Part shown: in pieces, positions 23,462 to 34,599 of the stretch | Layout of the letters: the number at the start of each line of letters is the position of its first letter | Position numbering within the stretch: position 1 is the stretch's first letter | Origin: Purpureocillium takamizusanense | Taxonomy: Eukaryota; Ascomycota; Sordariomycetes; Hypocreales; Ophiocordycipitaceae | Assembly: GCF_022605165.1 (NCBI RefSeq) | Contig: NC_063071.1 | Coordinates: forward strand, 434,001-498,000 | Direction of reading: 5' to 3' | DNA: 64,000 bases | The notes under the pieces: model-generated | What the model was told of the DNA's origin: nothing | What the model saw: the letters and a program-made list of their open reading frames with translations, nothing else | Databases searched by the model: none | Program-made: the position numbers and the translations under genes

Positions 23462-26400
23462 GGCGAGGGTGTTGTGATGGGGGGATATTATCGTATTAAG
23501 GGGAGGCGCTGCGATCGTACGTATCGTCGGCAGCGCTCATTCAAGTCTTGGAGGTCTGTTTCGACGTGCTCACGGGATGGTGGTCGTCGCAGTATTCGAA
23601 GGGCTATGGCGACAGTCGCATCGTATCGGCGGTTCGGGGTGGTGACGGGCGTCGTCGGGAAGACCACCGAGAGGGAAGCCGCCGTCTTGGAGTGATTTCA
23701 AACGAGCCGTGGGCGATTTCGAGGGCCGCGAGAGAGGAGGTTTTGGCCGCGGGCTAACGGGTTGGGTTCATCAGCATGAAAAGCTAAAACAGCGTGGACG
23801 GACATGGCGGGCATCGACTAACACGAGGGAGACAAAAAAGTCGTGCGCAGGTACGTATCAAAAGGACGTTCAATCCGAAATTGAATAAGAGGCGAGTGCG
23901 CAGACGGGCCGCACGGGGGGTTTGGCCGTCGAAATCGGCGGCGTGCGAGGCATGCAACGGCGGTGGTGGTCGGGGGGTGCCGTGGTGTAGTAGAATGGGA
24001 TGTTGGAGAGAGAAGAGATGGGAGGGCGGGCGAGGAGGAATGGGTCGCGGCGCCAGACGTGAGAGCGTGAAGGTGCGGCAGAGGTTCCTGCCGCTGCTGG
24101 TGCTGGGGCGCTGCTGTCGGGTGCGTGCGAGCGAGCGAGGAAGAGAGTGCCCGAGCAGGGCAGCCCGCCCGCAAGGCCGCCGCGCAGCAGCAGGTGAGTT
24201 GCCCTGAGGTGGTGATGTGGGGGCAGCAGCCACAGGCGAAAAAAGGTACTAGCTACTTGGGGGCTACCCTCGCGCAGATGGCGTTCCAGGTCGTGTCCCG
24301 GTCATGGTGTCCACTGTCCACGCTGGGGCCGGGCAGCCCGCCTCTCCCCCGGGTGACGGGGCCCGCCCGCGGGAAGAACTCGGAATACTGCTGGGATGCT
24401 GGGGTCTCGCCCGCCTGGGGTACCGCTCGACTCGCTGCAGCATACCATTTTGAAAGCAAGTGCAGCGCTGGCGGTGGAGGCGAGTCGGCACCAGCCCAGC
24501 ACAGTGGCCCCCCCCGGTCGTCTCCATGATAGACAGAGAAGGTACGTACCGTGTCCGTTCCGCATAAGTACCCTGTACACATGCAGTTAGCGCGAGCGCC
24601 CCAAGCGTGGCCTTGCGGGCTCCTTCTGGCACCTGTCGCTTCCAGCGGCCAGCAGCTGCACCAGCAGCGCCGAGCAGGCACATAAGGTCCATACTAAGGT
24701 AGTCCGGCCCCGAAGGTGGGAGAAGGTCGTGAGCGGCTGGCCTGGTCCACTTGGTCCTGCCAAACCCACCACGTCGGGTGTCATAAGCCTCTCTTCCAGA
24801 ACCTGGCCTGCCTGACTCTGCCCGGCCTCGGCCCTGCGTCCTCGGCCGGCCCGCTTCAAGCCTCATCTATCGGTCGTCAGCGGGCCAGCATTCCTTCCCA
24901 AATCCCATTTGAGTGAAGGGGCTCTCTCGCAGCATCCAGGAACTACTTAGTTGTGATTGGCACTCAAGGCACTGCCCCGAAGGCCGACCGGGGGCCAGAG
25001 ACATTGGCAATAAACAGCAAACCTTCCTCGCCTGACGCGCAGCGACGCACGGTGGGAGATAGGTATGCACAGCAGCAGCAGCAGCGATAGCAGCAGTAGT
25101 CGTGCGTAGCAGCAGCTGGCGCAGAGATCCACCCGCAACGACGTTCGGCCAGCCATGCCCACCGACCGACGACGACCTTTTTGCGCCGCGACGGACTCGG
25201 ACCGAGCGAGACGCACTTGCGCCGCCGCCCCTTGTGGCAGCTCGAGGGTCCAGGTCCTAGTACTACGTACGACGCACTTAATAGGGCGCACATCGCTTCG
25301 CTGCCATCGCATGTCTGCGGTAACCTACCCCCGCGGGAGGGGATCTATCAACCTTGAGGCACCCGCTCCGAGCTGCAGCAGCGGCAGGGGCGGGCGGGCG
25401 CGCAGGTCGAGGCGATTTCTTTCAGATCGGAGTCGACAAGTACGAGGCAACGAAACCCCCCCCCGGGCCCAGACAGCTGGCTGTCTGGCTGACTGACTGT
25501 GTCACGCAAACGCGATGCACACACCGAGGGGGGCGACCCTGACTACGACTTCGTACCTACTACTCGGCGCATCCGCAACGGGTAAGAAGACAGTCGACAA
25601 CGCCCAATCGCGTGGGACGATGGGGCCGAGGAGAAAATGATGGGCAGACGTGACAGCCATCTCCTTTGGGGGGTGGGGGGTGGGTGTTGTCGTCCGAATG
25701 CGGCAATGCAGTCGAGTGACGGAGAGTGACGAGGCATCATCCTCTCCGCAATAGTACAGTATGACCGGGGCAGGCAGGCAGGCCATTATCACGCGCACGT
25801 ACCGTACACTGCACTACACTACACACCCCCAGGAGCGAAGAGTCGTCGTCACTCCATCGCTCCATATCGCTGCTGGTGGCCGTGCACCCTGCACTGCACG
25901 CACACACTTGTTACGCCGCCCGTCATGGGCGCTCTGATATCGCTCGCCGCACTTGCAGGGGGCCGGTCGATGCTGGTGGCTTGTCGGGCCAATCAGCGGC
26001 CGATGAAGTTGGAAAAGTGTGTGTCTCGAAGTTTTTTTTTCCTTCGGCCAAGAACAGCGGCCCCCCGTGGGCCCCCCGCCCCATCGCCGCCGCCAGCCAG
26101 GGGGGGCGGCGATGGCTAACCAGTGGGGGGATGAACCGCGAGTCTCCCCAGCCAGTGGAGGAGGAGGCTCGCAGCCACTCGACCCCCCCGGTCGTCATCC
26201 ACCATATGCATGGCAGGTCATTGAGCACGCGAGATGAAATGGTCCACGGTCTGTGATGTAGATGATGATATTGCTGCAAGTTGATGACGACGAGAAAGGG
26301 AGTGGAAATTTGTCGCTTCGCGTACTTTGTATTCAGGCGAAAAAATCCCGGGCAGCCCTGAAAGAGATTCCAGCACCTGCGCCGTCGCAAAACATTCCTC

Positions 26401-26595
26401 CGTGATGCAGTTACTCCGAAGCGCTGCGAGAAAAAAAGTGCAAGCAGACCTACAGCACATGTACATTGGCCTTCGTAGCAATCCTCCGTGAGTCCCAGCC
26501 ATGTACATCGTCCTTTATAATAACCCGGTCGATGATCCATACTCCCAATGCCAAGGCCCTGTCCCAGAATTCGCGATATACAGCGCCCCCAGCGC
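23462..26595. other. Long intergenic region upstream of the KDM5 gene
   Basis: About 3.1 kb with no recognisable coding gene, tRNA or repeat family; it is GC-rich with many short homopolymer runs. It contains the KDM5 promoter (just right of 23461) and the SLX1 3' flank. Confidence 0.45.
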
Positions 26596-27747
26596 TCAAC
26601 CCACCGTCGGTGCGGTCGTCTTCGTCGTTTTCCTCGTCTTCTTCTTCTTAAGCAGCTTGTCCACCTCGTTGGCCCCGCGAACCCGAAGGCTTAGCTCCTT
26701 CATCATGTCTCCCCAGCGCACCTCGCCTCCACACGACGGACACGCGCAAACATCAGGTATCACCTCGCCCTGCTGCCCGTCTTCGTCGCCAGCAAGCGCG
26801 TGCCTGCTCCAGCAGTCGAGGTGGCCCATGCCCCTGCACCCGTCGTTGGGGCACATGGTGTGCAGCCCCCGGCCCGACTCGAGCTGCTCTCCGCAGTGCA
26901 CGCAGGCGCCCTCACGCTCAAACGACACCACGTCGTGCGCCTTTTCGACGTACGCGCGGAGGGGCTTGTAGTCCAGCGGGAGGGCGTATATGCCCCGCTG
27001 GGACGCTTCCGCCGCGGCGTCACCACTATGACCGCTACCGCTACCGCCGCCGTCGCGGTCACCACTATTCCTCGGCGGTGGCTGCACATCATAGTCGGTC
27101 AGGATGCGTAGCCCGGGCCTGCTGGGCTTGCCCAACGTCGCGAGCCAGGTCTTCCACGCCGCGTGCGGCTCCCGCGCTAGGAAGTGCAGGTTCAAGGGCC
27201 AGCGTGCGAAGCTCGGCACGCCCGTGAGGAGGTGCAGGTTCGACACGACCGAGTTGAGGCTGTGCGGCGGGCGCCTGGGCATGCCGTTCTTCTTGCGCTG
27301 CGTCGAGACGGCGAGCCGCGACTCGTCGGGTATATGCAGCGACAGGTGCGGGTTTGTGAGCGCCCATCTTTTTAAACAATACCCGAGGGTCAGTCACATA
27401 TTTCCCAAGCGGTCTATATCGCGGCTGCTTCTTTTTGCGCGCGCGGATGGATAGCGAAAGGATAACGAACAGAGGGACCAGGAGAAGAAGGGGAAGCGGG
27501 GCTCTGCTCACTCAAACTTGAGCGCGGCAATCATGCTGGGGAATCCAGACACGAGGACAATCATCTCCCAGGGCCGCAGCGTGTGCCGCGACGTGCGCGC
27601 CGCGCCGCCCTTGACGTCGCCATTGTGCTGCTTGAGCCGCCGTGGCGGGTTCGGCGTCGAGCCAATGTACAGCGACGCGTGGCGCACGGTAGAGCGCAGG
27701 ACGTAGACCGTGTACAGGGCCGGCAGGGGCTTCGTGACTTGACTCAT
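26596..27747 (-). CDS. SLX1: Structure-specific endonuclease subunit Slx1
   Basis: Two exons (27512-27747 and 26596-27367) with a 144-nt intron (GTGAGC...AAAAAG) give 335 residues. The first 85 form the GIY-YIG nuclease (Y-T-V-Y-V-L-R-S ... L-Y-I-G-S-T-x-N-P-x-R-R-L-x-Q-H-N-G); the catalytic Glu is rebuilt exactly at the splice joint in K-F-E-W-A-L-T-N-P. The C-terminal part is the Slx1 RING/PHD-like zinc domain (C-V-H-C ... C-P-N-D-G-C ... C-A-C-P-S-C), ending in a basic, Lys-rich tail. Slx1 with Slx4 cleaves branched DNA during replication and repair. A Gly/Ser/Asp-rich linker sits between the domains. Confidence 0.93.
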
Positions 27748-28104
27748 GCCTGGCGCAGGCGGGCGGTGGCGAGATAGCTCATGGCGTCGTTCACGGCTGA
27801 TGTTGCTGTGAAGTGAGATGCTGGCAACTCAGTGTGATGGTGTTGTGTTGTTGTCGCCCCGGCAGCCGCTAGAGCCAGGCGTGCCGAGGCGAATGACTAA
27901 TCGCGCATGGAAGCCAAGCAGACTGCCTCATCAAATGCAGTCGCTCACGCTCCGTGATGCTCGGCTCTCGCGATGCCATGAAATGCGCTCCAAAAAGTTG
28001 GTATTCGAGATACACGTGGCTGTACCGTCAGGGCCACATCTATAATACATCTAGTAGTTGTAACCACCGCTTTTCTTCCCAAGAACCGCCGCCATGCCCG
28101 CCGC
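27748..28104. other. Short intergenic region
   Basis: About 360 bp between the start of SLX1 and the end of the Prp9-like gene. It holds the SLX1 promoter and the Prp9 3' UTR; nothing else is seen. Confidence 0.45.
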
Positions 28105-29679
28105 TTACAGAAGACCCTGCTTCTGCAGGTCCAGGTATACCTTCTCGGGCATGACGTTGCCCTCGCTGTCCTCCATCTGCACGATGCTGCCGTCGTCAAT
28201 CCTCGACTTCTTCTGCTCCTTCTGAATCCTGTCCCACAGCTTCAACGCCTCTTCGATCTTGGTTATATCTCGGAAGAGGGTGACGTTGGTGATGCCCAGG
28301 CACTTGAGGCCGTAAATGTGTCGCGGCTCGCTAAAGTGCTTGTCGAACGCCCGGCGTCCCATGTATACAAAGTTGCCGCAGACCTCGCAGTTGAACTCTG
28401 CGCCTAGGCCGTGCAGTCGGTACAGCCAGAAGGGGATCGGCTTGCCGTCCCAGGCGAGCGGCAGCTTCAGCGGGTTGTATATCTTTTCGTCTCCCTCGTC
28501 ACCTTCTTCTTGACCGTTCTCTTCCGTCTCTCTCGGCTCCTCGGTTATGTTGTTGAGGTTCTCGAGCTCCTGCTGGCGCTCGCGCTCCGTCATACCCTGC
28601 TTGCGCTCGACGTTGACTCGCGTGTCACTGCGTTCCGTGCTCATCGCGCTGGCAAGTCGCTTGACTCGATGCTCACGCTCTGCCACGGCTCGCTCCTTGA
28701 TGCGCTTTGTTGACAGAGCGCCATTTGATCGGCCGCCATCCTCGTTGTCGCCAGCCTCCTGGTGCTGCTTCCTGGCCTCGGCTGCCTTGACGTGTTTCCG
28801 TCCAGTCAGATGGTTCTTGTAAACGTTTTCGTTCTTGAACTCCTTCTCGCAATCGTCGCACCATACAGCGTCGGGGCTACTGAGATTGTTGGGGCCACTA
28901 CTCGCGGAACCGCCCTCGGACTGCCAGCCTGGCACCTCGTCCTTGCTCCATGCCTTGCCAAACTCGACATCGAACTCGGCCAAGACCTTGTCGACATCCT
29001 CGAGGGGTTTCGTGCGTTTCCGGAATGAAGTTAGATACTCGGCCAAGTCCCCGACGTACTTGAAGTACTGGTCGGTCAGCTTCTCGGCCCGTTTCACTCC
29101 GCCGTGATTGGGGGCGAAGTTGTCGAACTCTTCAAGATATTGGAGATAGGAAAGATGTTTGACATTGGGGAGGCTGAGAAATTCGTCGTGGCAGGTGTTG
29201 AGGTCAAAGTATTTGCCGAAGCCCTCTTCGCCGGAAAAGAGCGAGTCGACGATCGAGGCGGTTGCGCCAGTGTAGTCGTGCTTCAGTCGATAGCGTTGCT
29301 CGAGGTTCTCGGCCTGCTCGTTCGGGTACCGGTTGTGATGCTCACGAAGAGTGTCCATCTGACTGTAGAACTTGCTGAATGGATCGCCGGTGCTCAGCTC
29401 CTCCATAGCCTGCCCCGTGAAGCCGATATCATCGTTCAGGATGTCAACCAGGCTGCTAGCCTGCTTCTGGATCTCACCAAGCAGCTGCGCCACCTCGTGA
29501 TCTCTGTTGAGAATGTTGCGGATCTTTGCATCCCTTGTCAATAACACATAATTTTGCGACGATGGAAGGGGTGCATGGGCACGCACATGCTTGGGCTCTT
29601 CCCGTACGCGATCCGAGATGCCCTGTTCGAGGCGCTCGAGATCCTCGCGGATGTTCCGCGCTGCCTCGAGGGCAGACAT
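28105..29679 (-). CDS. Splicing factor SF3a subunit 3 (Prp9/SF3a60 homologue)
   Basis: The frame is open throughout, but the family alignment breaks at one place. I infer two exons (29587-29679 and 28105-29523) with a 63-nt intron that is a multiple of three and has no stop (donor GTGCGT, branch TTGAC, acceptor AAAG). Splicing joins E-E-P-K-H to I-R-N-I-L-N-R-D-H-E, the normal Prp9 phrase, giving 503 residues. A central C2H2 finger (C-D-D-C-E-K-E-F ... H-L-x-G-R-K-H) and a C-terminal U1-like finger (C-E-V-C-G-N-F ... H-F-x-E-P-R-H) are the SF3a60 hallmarks. The protein is part of the U2 snRNP SF3a complex and helps recognise the branch site. Divergent from the FAL1-like helicase. Confidence 0.93.
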   Translation of the reverse strand: MSALEAARNIREDLERLEQGISDRVREEPKHVRAHAPLPSSQNYVLLTRDAKIRNILNRDHEVAQLLGEIQKQASSLVDILNDDIGFTGQAMEELSTGDPFSKFYSQMDTLREHHNRYPNEQAENLEQRYRLKHDYTGATASIVDSLFSGEEGFGKYFDLNTCHDEFLSLPNVKHLSYLQYLEEFDNFAPNHGGVKRAEKLTDQYFKYVGDLAEYLTSFRKRTKPLEDVDKVLAEFDVEFGKAWSKDEVPGWQSEGGSASSGPNNLSSPDAVWCDDCEKEFKNENVYKNHLTGRKHVKAAEARKQHQEAGDNEDGGRSNGALSTKRIKERAVAEREHRVKRLASAMSTERSDTRVNVERKQGMTERERQQELENLNNITEEPRETEENGQEEGDEGDEKIYNPLKLPLAWDGKPIPFWLYRLHGLGAEFNCEVCGNFVYMGRRAFDKHFSEPRHIYGLKCLGITNVTLFRDITKIEEALKLWDRIQKEQKKSRIDDGSIVQMEDSEGNVMPEKVYLDLQKQGLL

Positions 29680-30036
29680 TGCGAGATGATCGACAGGGGA
29701 AGTGGATGAGGGTTGCTAATGCGACCGCAGCTTTGGAGTGAGGCGCTTCGTGCGGTGCGTGGCGGTGATGCGAGAAGCAGGCTTTCGACGTCGTCGGTAG
29801 GTGGTGTTTGCTGGGAAAAAGTTCCCAGCGGCCGACGCCAGCTGGCGCGCCAAAGACGGGCGGGTGGCGCGCGACACGACGGCGCCTGCGGCGGCCAGCC
29901 GAAGTAATCCCGGCGCTGGCGTTTCTTTGCTGCCCCCGAACTGGTCAACGACTCGAAACTTTTCTGCCAGCTCTTGCAAGCGAGGTGCATCTCCCTTCTG
30001 CACGCACACACAACTTTCCACCCAAACACCGCAAAC
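29680..30036. other. Divergent promoter of Prp9-like and FAL1-like genes
   Basis: About 360 bp shared by two RNA-processing genes (U2 snRNP subunit and eIF4A-III/FAL1 helicase). Co-regulation is possible; no specific operator was recognised. Confidence 0.4.
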
Positions 30037-31352
30037 ATGGCTGAAGGCGCAGGAGGCATTGACCGCAAGGCGGAGGAGAGGATGGAGTTTTCCACCTCCA
30101 AGGAAGTCACGGTCCATCCTACTTTCGAGTCCATGTCGCTCAAAGGTATTATCCATCGGATGTCCCTCGATTCTCCAGGCTTTCATTGACACCCTTGACT
30201 AGAGAGTCTGCTGCGCGGCATCTACGCATACGGATACGAAACTCCCTCTGCCGTCCAGTCTCGAGCCATCGTCCAGGTCTGCAAGGGCCGCGATACCATC
30301 GCCCAGGCCCAGTCCGGAACAGGCAAGACGGCAACCTTTTCCATCAGCATGCTTCAGGTCATCGATACGGCCGTGCGCGAGACCCAAGCCCTGGTCTTGT
30401 CGCCTACGCGCGAGTTGGCGACCCAGATTCAGAGCGTCGTCATGGCACTGGGAGACTACATGAACGTGCAGTGCCATGCCTGCATCGGAGGCACCAACGT
30501 TGGCGAAGACATTCGCAAGCTCGACTACGGCCAGCACATCGTCTCGGGTACCCCCGGCCGCGTGGCTGATATGATTCGCCGCCGCCACTTGCGCACCAGA
30601 CACATCAAGATGCTGGTCCTCGATGAGGCCGACGAGCTTCTCAACAAGGGCTTCCGCGAACAAATCTACGACGTCTACCGCTACCTTCCGCCGGCGACCC
30701 AAGTCGTTGTCGTCAGCGCCACCCTGCCGTACGACGTGCTCGACATGACGACCAAGTTCATGACGGATCCCGTGCGCATCCTGGTCAAGCGTGACGAGCT
30801 GACCCTCGAGGGCCTGAAACAGTACTTTATCGCCGTGGAGAAGGAGGATTGGAAGTTTGATACCCTTTGTGATCTTTACGACACCCTCACCATCACCCAG
30901 GCGGTCATTTTCTGCAACACACGCCGCAAGGTCGACTGGTTGACAGACAAGATGCGTGAGGCCAACTTTACTGTGAGCAGCATGCATGGCGACATGCCGC
31001 AAAAGGAGCGCGACAGCATCATGCAGGATTTCAGACAGGGCAACAGCCGAGTCTTGATATCGACTGACGTTTGGGCTCGCGGAATCGACGTCCAGCAGGT
31101 CAGCCTGGTCATCAACTACGACCTGCCCAGCAACCGTGAGAACTACATTCACCGCATTGGTCGCAGTGGCCGTTTCGGTCGCAAGGGCGTGGCAATCAAC
31201 TTTGTTACCACCGAAGATGTGCGCATCCTTCGCGACATTGAGTGTAAGTGGCATTGCCCGCTTCAGCCAAGCTGTATTCCTGACCCCTCTCAGTGTACTA
31301 CTCGACACAAATCGATGAGATGCCGATGAACGTTGCCGATCTCATCGCTTAA
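30037..31352 (+). CDS. FAL1: DEAD-box RNA helicase FAL1 / eIF4A-III
   Basis: Three exons (30037-30145, 30203-31243, 31294-31352) give 402 residues, the usual length. Helicase motifs run in order: Q motif before [10 protein letters not shown] (Walker A), P-T-R-E-L-A, V-L-D-E-A-D (motif II), S-A-T (III), A-R-G-I-D-V, and H-R-I-G-R-S-G-R (VI). The ending [12 protein letters not shown] is typical of eIF4A-III/FAL1. In yeast FAL1 works in 18S rRNA maturation; in other eukaryotes eIF4A-III anchors the exon-junction complex. Which role dominates here is not decidable from sequence. The third intron-bounded exon is only 59 nt and would be missed by a single-ORF reading. Confidence 0.93.
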
Positions 31353-32072
31353 TCTCCGACAAAAACGCACATGGCGTTACGGTGTGAATCTGAAATGACA
31401 GTAAAAACGCCGCTCCGTGGGGAGCTGGCCGATCCGAGTGGAGGAAATGGGTACGTTGTAGGATTAGGTGGGTGCTCCGTCCTCGCTTGTGGTGATGTGC
31501 AAGCTAACATGTGCCCTGTAGATTGGACCGACTATAGGGAACCACCGGGCAGCCTATGCTGCGATTTAAACGGACAGTTATGGAGACACGAATGCCCGTC
31601 ATTAAGGCCCAAGCCTTTGACTTTATGACAATCAGCTTCGTACAGCTTGGAATCAGATGTTTCTTGGCCCTTGAGATGCGCAGCTACCATATGTCACCGT
31701 AGCCTCCATACGTATTGTGGCCAGGCTCACCCTAAAGAATTGTCAAGTTCACTTCAATGCGCTACGAGGTTCCTCCAGCACCTTATCACCTTGTCATGGG
31801 GTGATGAAAATCCATCTTGCCCATCCACTGCCGTTTCGACATTCGACTTGTCTCTCGGAGTCGCTGATTCACTGCTCATGTCCCCAGCCTATATAAAGCC
31901 AGAGCCGTCGACGATGCTCCCGACGATATCTATTCTTCTTCTTCGCCGTCGCCGACGAGATATCTCGCAACCCTCCGCCCCGAACTTATCGTAGCCCCAA
32001 CGAACCACCGCGCAGGTTACCCATCCTCGTAGCCTAACCGCCTCGTAGAAACCTTCTTCTTTTTCGCCCAAG
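31353..32072. other. Intergenic region with TATA box for the following small gene
   Basis: About 720 bp. The left part is FAL1 3' flank. A TATATAAAG element lies at about 31890-31898, some 180 bp before the ATG at 32073, followed by a pyrimidine-rich leader; this supports transcription of the small gene. Confidence 0.5.
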
Positions 32073-32318
32073 ATGCCAGACATTGACTTCACCCTCACGG
32101 ATGCGTTCCAGTGCCGCGCCATCGTGGGGCCCAACGGCGGCCACTGCAACGCGATCACCAGGATCAACCAAGGGAAGTGGGACCCGCCGTGCAAGAACTG
32201 CGGCCTGCGGCCCAAGGTCAGCGACTACTCGATCAAGTACGTGGCCATGCCGGGCCCGTCGGTGCAGGTGACTGTCAACGGCGAGTGGGCGAGCAGCTCC
32301 GAGGTCGTGTACAACTAG
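32073..32318 (+). CDS. Small four-cysteine protein of unknown function
   Basis: A single exon of 81 residues; not recognised. No signal peptide or membrane segment. Cysteines at 14, 25, 40 and 43 form a C-x10-C-x14-C-x2-C pattern, the last two in P-P-C-K-N-C-G-L-R-P, which could hold one zinc ion like a small ribbon. The gene is preceded by a TATATAAAG box and a CT-rich leader, and has a codon usage like its neighbours, so it is probably real. It may be a fungal orphan; disulfide pairing is less likely without a secretion signal. Confidence 0.6.
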   Translation: MPDIDFTLTDAFQCRAIVGPNGGHCNAITRINQGKWDPPCKNCGLRPKVSDYSIKYVAMPGPSVQVTVNGEWASSSEVVYN

Positions 32319-33111
32319 AGCGACATGGAGGAAATTGGAGCGTGGGGCAGGAGGAACACCAGGCGTTGATGCTGGAATGGAATTTTGAGAATGGCTTAGC
32401 AAGCAGACGGGGGCGGGGAGGGGGCTTTCATTGTATTGTTTTGCGGATGAAGCATGGCTTGGGCATAGAAGGGTGACGTGGCTATGTGATCATCGGATAT
32501 CACTAAACGAAATTGCCAAATCATAATGTTCAATTACGGTAATCTCCTTGAATTTCATCTCGACGCTGTCCATTGATTCCATTGGAAGCCCTTTTCCAGC
32601 TACCACATGGTTCATGGCCTGCTACACGTACCCAGGCCAACTATGTTCCAGGCTCGTGTGCGGACGAAACCATGACCGACCATCAAACTGCATGCGCAAG
32701 CACATGCGGAGAACTGGGCACAATCATGAAATTGCTATCAAGTACGTACTCCCGTAAACTGCCATGCGCACCGTTATCATGCGGTGCCGAGGCACTCCCG
32801 CCGCATTAGACTCCGCACCATGTATCTCCAGTCACACCAAAAAAGATGTATGTATGCCATTGACGGGGAGGTTGAGAGGTACGTGTGTAACCGCCTTGTG
32901 TAGAATTATAGCTCAGCATTTCATCAAGCGTGCGTGCGTGGCATCTCGTCTAGCCAATACGTGAAAGAAATTCATATCTCCCAGAAGTGAAATTTACTCG
33001 GGGCGTAAGGAGCCTCCCTCCAGTCCCCAACATGAAGTCTGCTGGCGTGAAGCTTGTGAGACCGTGGTGGCATGGAGCGAGCGAGCGAGCAAAAACTCAG
33101 GCCTTTCACTC
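32319..33111. other. Convergent intergenic region
   Basis: About 790 bp between the 81-residue gene and the CFEM gene. 3' flanks only; no gene recognised. Confidence 0.45.
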
Positions 33112-34599
33112 TCAGAGCCAAGCAAAGCCGGCAAAGAGGGCGACAGCGCCGACCACGAGCCCGGTGCCGCTGCGCTGCATCATGGCGGCTGCGGCGGTGA
33201 CGACGGGAGGGTGAGGCGACGACGTGACGGTCGAGTTGCCGCCTGGGGCGCCAGGGCCGGGGGTGACCTGAGTAGGGACCGGCGGGTTCGTGGGGATGGG
33301 CACCTCGGTCTGGGTCTCGGCGGGCGGGCCCGTAGGCACAGGAGCTTCCGTCTCCGTCTCGGCAGGCGGACCGGTAGGGACGGGAGCTTCTGTCTGGGTC
33401 TCAGCGGGCGGGCCGGAAGGCACAGGAACCTCGGTCTGCGTCTCGGCGGGCGGACCCGTAGGGACAGGAACTTCAGTCTGCGTCTCGGCCGGCGGGCCGG
33501 TGGGGACGGGCACGACGGTCTCCGTCTCGCAGGGCGAGCTCGTGGGCGCGGGAGGGGCTTCCGTCTCGGGGCACCAGGTCGTGGTGGTGACGATGGTCTC
33601 GGTGATGACTCCGCCGGTCGGGCAGGCCGTGACCGTCGGGGGGCAGGACGTGATAGTGTGTACCTTTGTGGTGGTAAAGGTCGACGTCAGGGTGACGGGC
33701 TTGGAGGAGGAGGGGGCGGGCTTGGACGTCGTCGTAGTCGAGTTGGAGGTTGCGTGGGAGGAGGTGGGCTTGCTCGTCGTCGTCGACGACGTCTGGCTTG
33801 CCGTTGCCGAAGTATGCGAAGACGTCACGGAGTGTGTCTTGGTGTGTGAGGTATGCGTCTTTGTGTGAGAGCTATGCGTCTTTGTGTGAGAGGTGTGGCT
33901 CTCCGTGTGAGAGGTGTGAGAGGTGTGAGACGAGGTGTGAGAGTGACTCGTGGACGTCTTGGTCTTGGAGGTGCTCGTCTTGGACGTCGTCGTCGTCGTC
34001 TTGCCTCCATTGATACAATCGCACCAGTTCCGCAGCGGAGGAAACACCGGCCCCTGACCCTTGCACTCCTTGGCCACGCAGTCCGCCGAGCGCTCAATGA
34101 TCTTGTCCAGGTTCCCAGGCACGCACCCGCACTTGGTGTCGCCCTTGTCGCAAATCTTGGCAAACTCCTTGTTTACGCATGAGTTGGCGCACTGGGGAAC
34201 CTTGGACGCCTCCGCCGCGCAGGTAGGCGTGGGCGTGGGCGTGGGCTTCTTGGTCGTCGTGTGCGTGGGCGTGGACGTGGGCTTCCCGCCGACGATGCAC
34301 TGGCACCAGGTGCGCAGCGGGGGAAACACGGGTCCCTGGCCCTTGCACGCGTTGGAGACGCAGGTGGCCGAGTCGGCGATGATCTTCTCGATGGTCTTGG
34401 GCGCGCAGCCGCAGTCGAGGTCGCCGGGCGTGCAGTACTGCTTGGCGGCGAAGTTGACGCAGGGCTGGGCGCAGATGGGGATCTTGCCTTCCAGGGCGTC
34501 GCATTTGTTGTCGTCCTTGTTGTCGTTGTCGTTGTTGTGGTTCGTTGCCGAGGCGAGAGTTGCAAAGGTCGCCAGAGCGACGGGGACGAGGAACTTCAT
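33112..34599 (-). CDS. GPI-anchored cell-wall protein with two CFEM-like domains and a His-rich stalk
   Basis: A single exon of 495 residues. Residues 1-18 are a signal peptide. Two related Cys-rich domains follow (about 33-101 and 127-195), each with ten cysteines in the CFEM-like order, including D-C-G-C or K-C-G-C after an Asp and a shared G-Q-G-P-V-F-P-P-L-R tail; they look like an internal duplication. Residues about 219-262 are built of Ser/Thr-His-Thr repeats with 13 histidines. Then come a Ser/Thr/Lys-rich stalk and five 14-residue repeats (V-P-V-P-T-G-P-P-A-E-T-Q-T-E). The end has a hydrophobic tail after R-S-G-T-G, as for a GPI anchor. CFEM proteins of fungal walls bind haem or act as surface or effector proteins. 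Whether this one binds haem is not shown. Confidence 0.85.
   Translation of the reverse strand: MKFLVPVALATFATLASATNHNNDNDNKDDNKCDALEGKIPICAQPCVNFAAKQYCTPGDLDCGCAPKTIEKIIADSATCVSNACKGQGPVFPPLRTWCQCIVGGKPTSTPTHTTTKKPTPTPTPTCAAEASKVPQCANSCVNKEFAKICDKGDTKCGCVPGNLDKIIERSADCVAKECKGQGPVFPPLRNWCDCINGGKTTTTTSKTSTSKTKTSTSHSHTSSHTSHTSHTESHTSHTKTHSSHTKTHTSHTKTHSVTSSHTSATASQTSSTTTSKPTSSHATSNSTTTTSKPAPSSSKPVTLTSTFTTTKVHTITSCPPTVTACPTGGVITETIVTTTTWCPETEAPPAPTSSPCETETVVPVPTGPPAETQTEVPVPTGPPAETQTEVPVPSGPPAETQTEAPVPTGPPAETETEAPVPTGPPAETQTEVPIPTNPPVPTQVTPGPGAPGGNSTVTSSPHPPVVTAAAAMMQRSGTGLVVGAVALFAGFAWL
33309..33518 (-). repeat. Five 42-bp coding tandem repeats in the CFEM gene
   Basis: Exact 42-bp periodicity (starts at 33309, 33351, 33393, 33435, 33477) encodes 14-residue Pro/Thr/Glu units. 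Differences are mostly silent or T/S, V/A and Q/E swaps. Copy number is likely to vary between strains and to change stalk length. Confidence 0.9.

Noticed and set aside
33064..33849. 261-codon plus-strand frame rich in Gly and Arg
   Set aside because: Antisense shadow of the repetitive CFEM gene, whose signal peptide, Cys pattern and GPI end fix the true strand.
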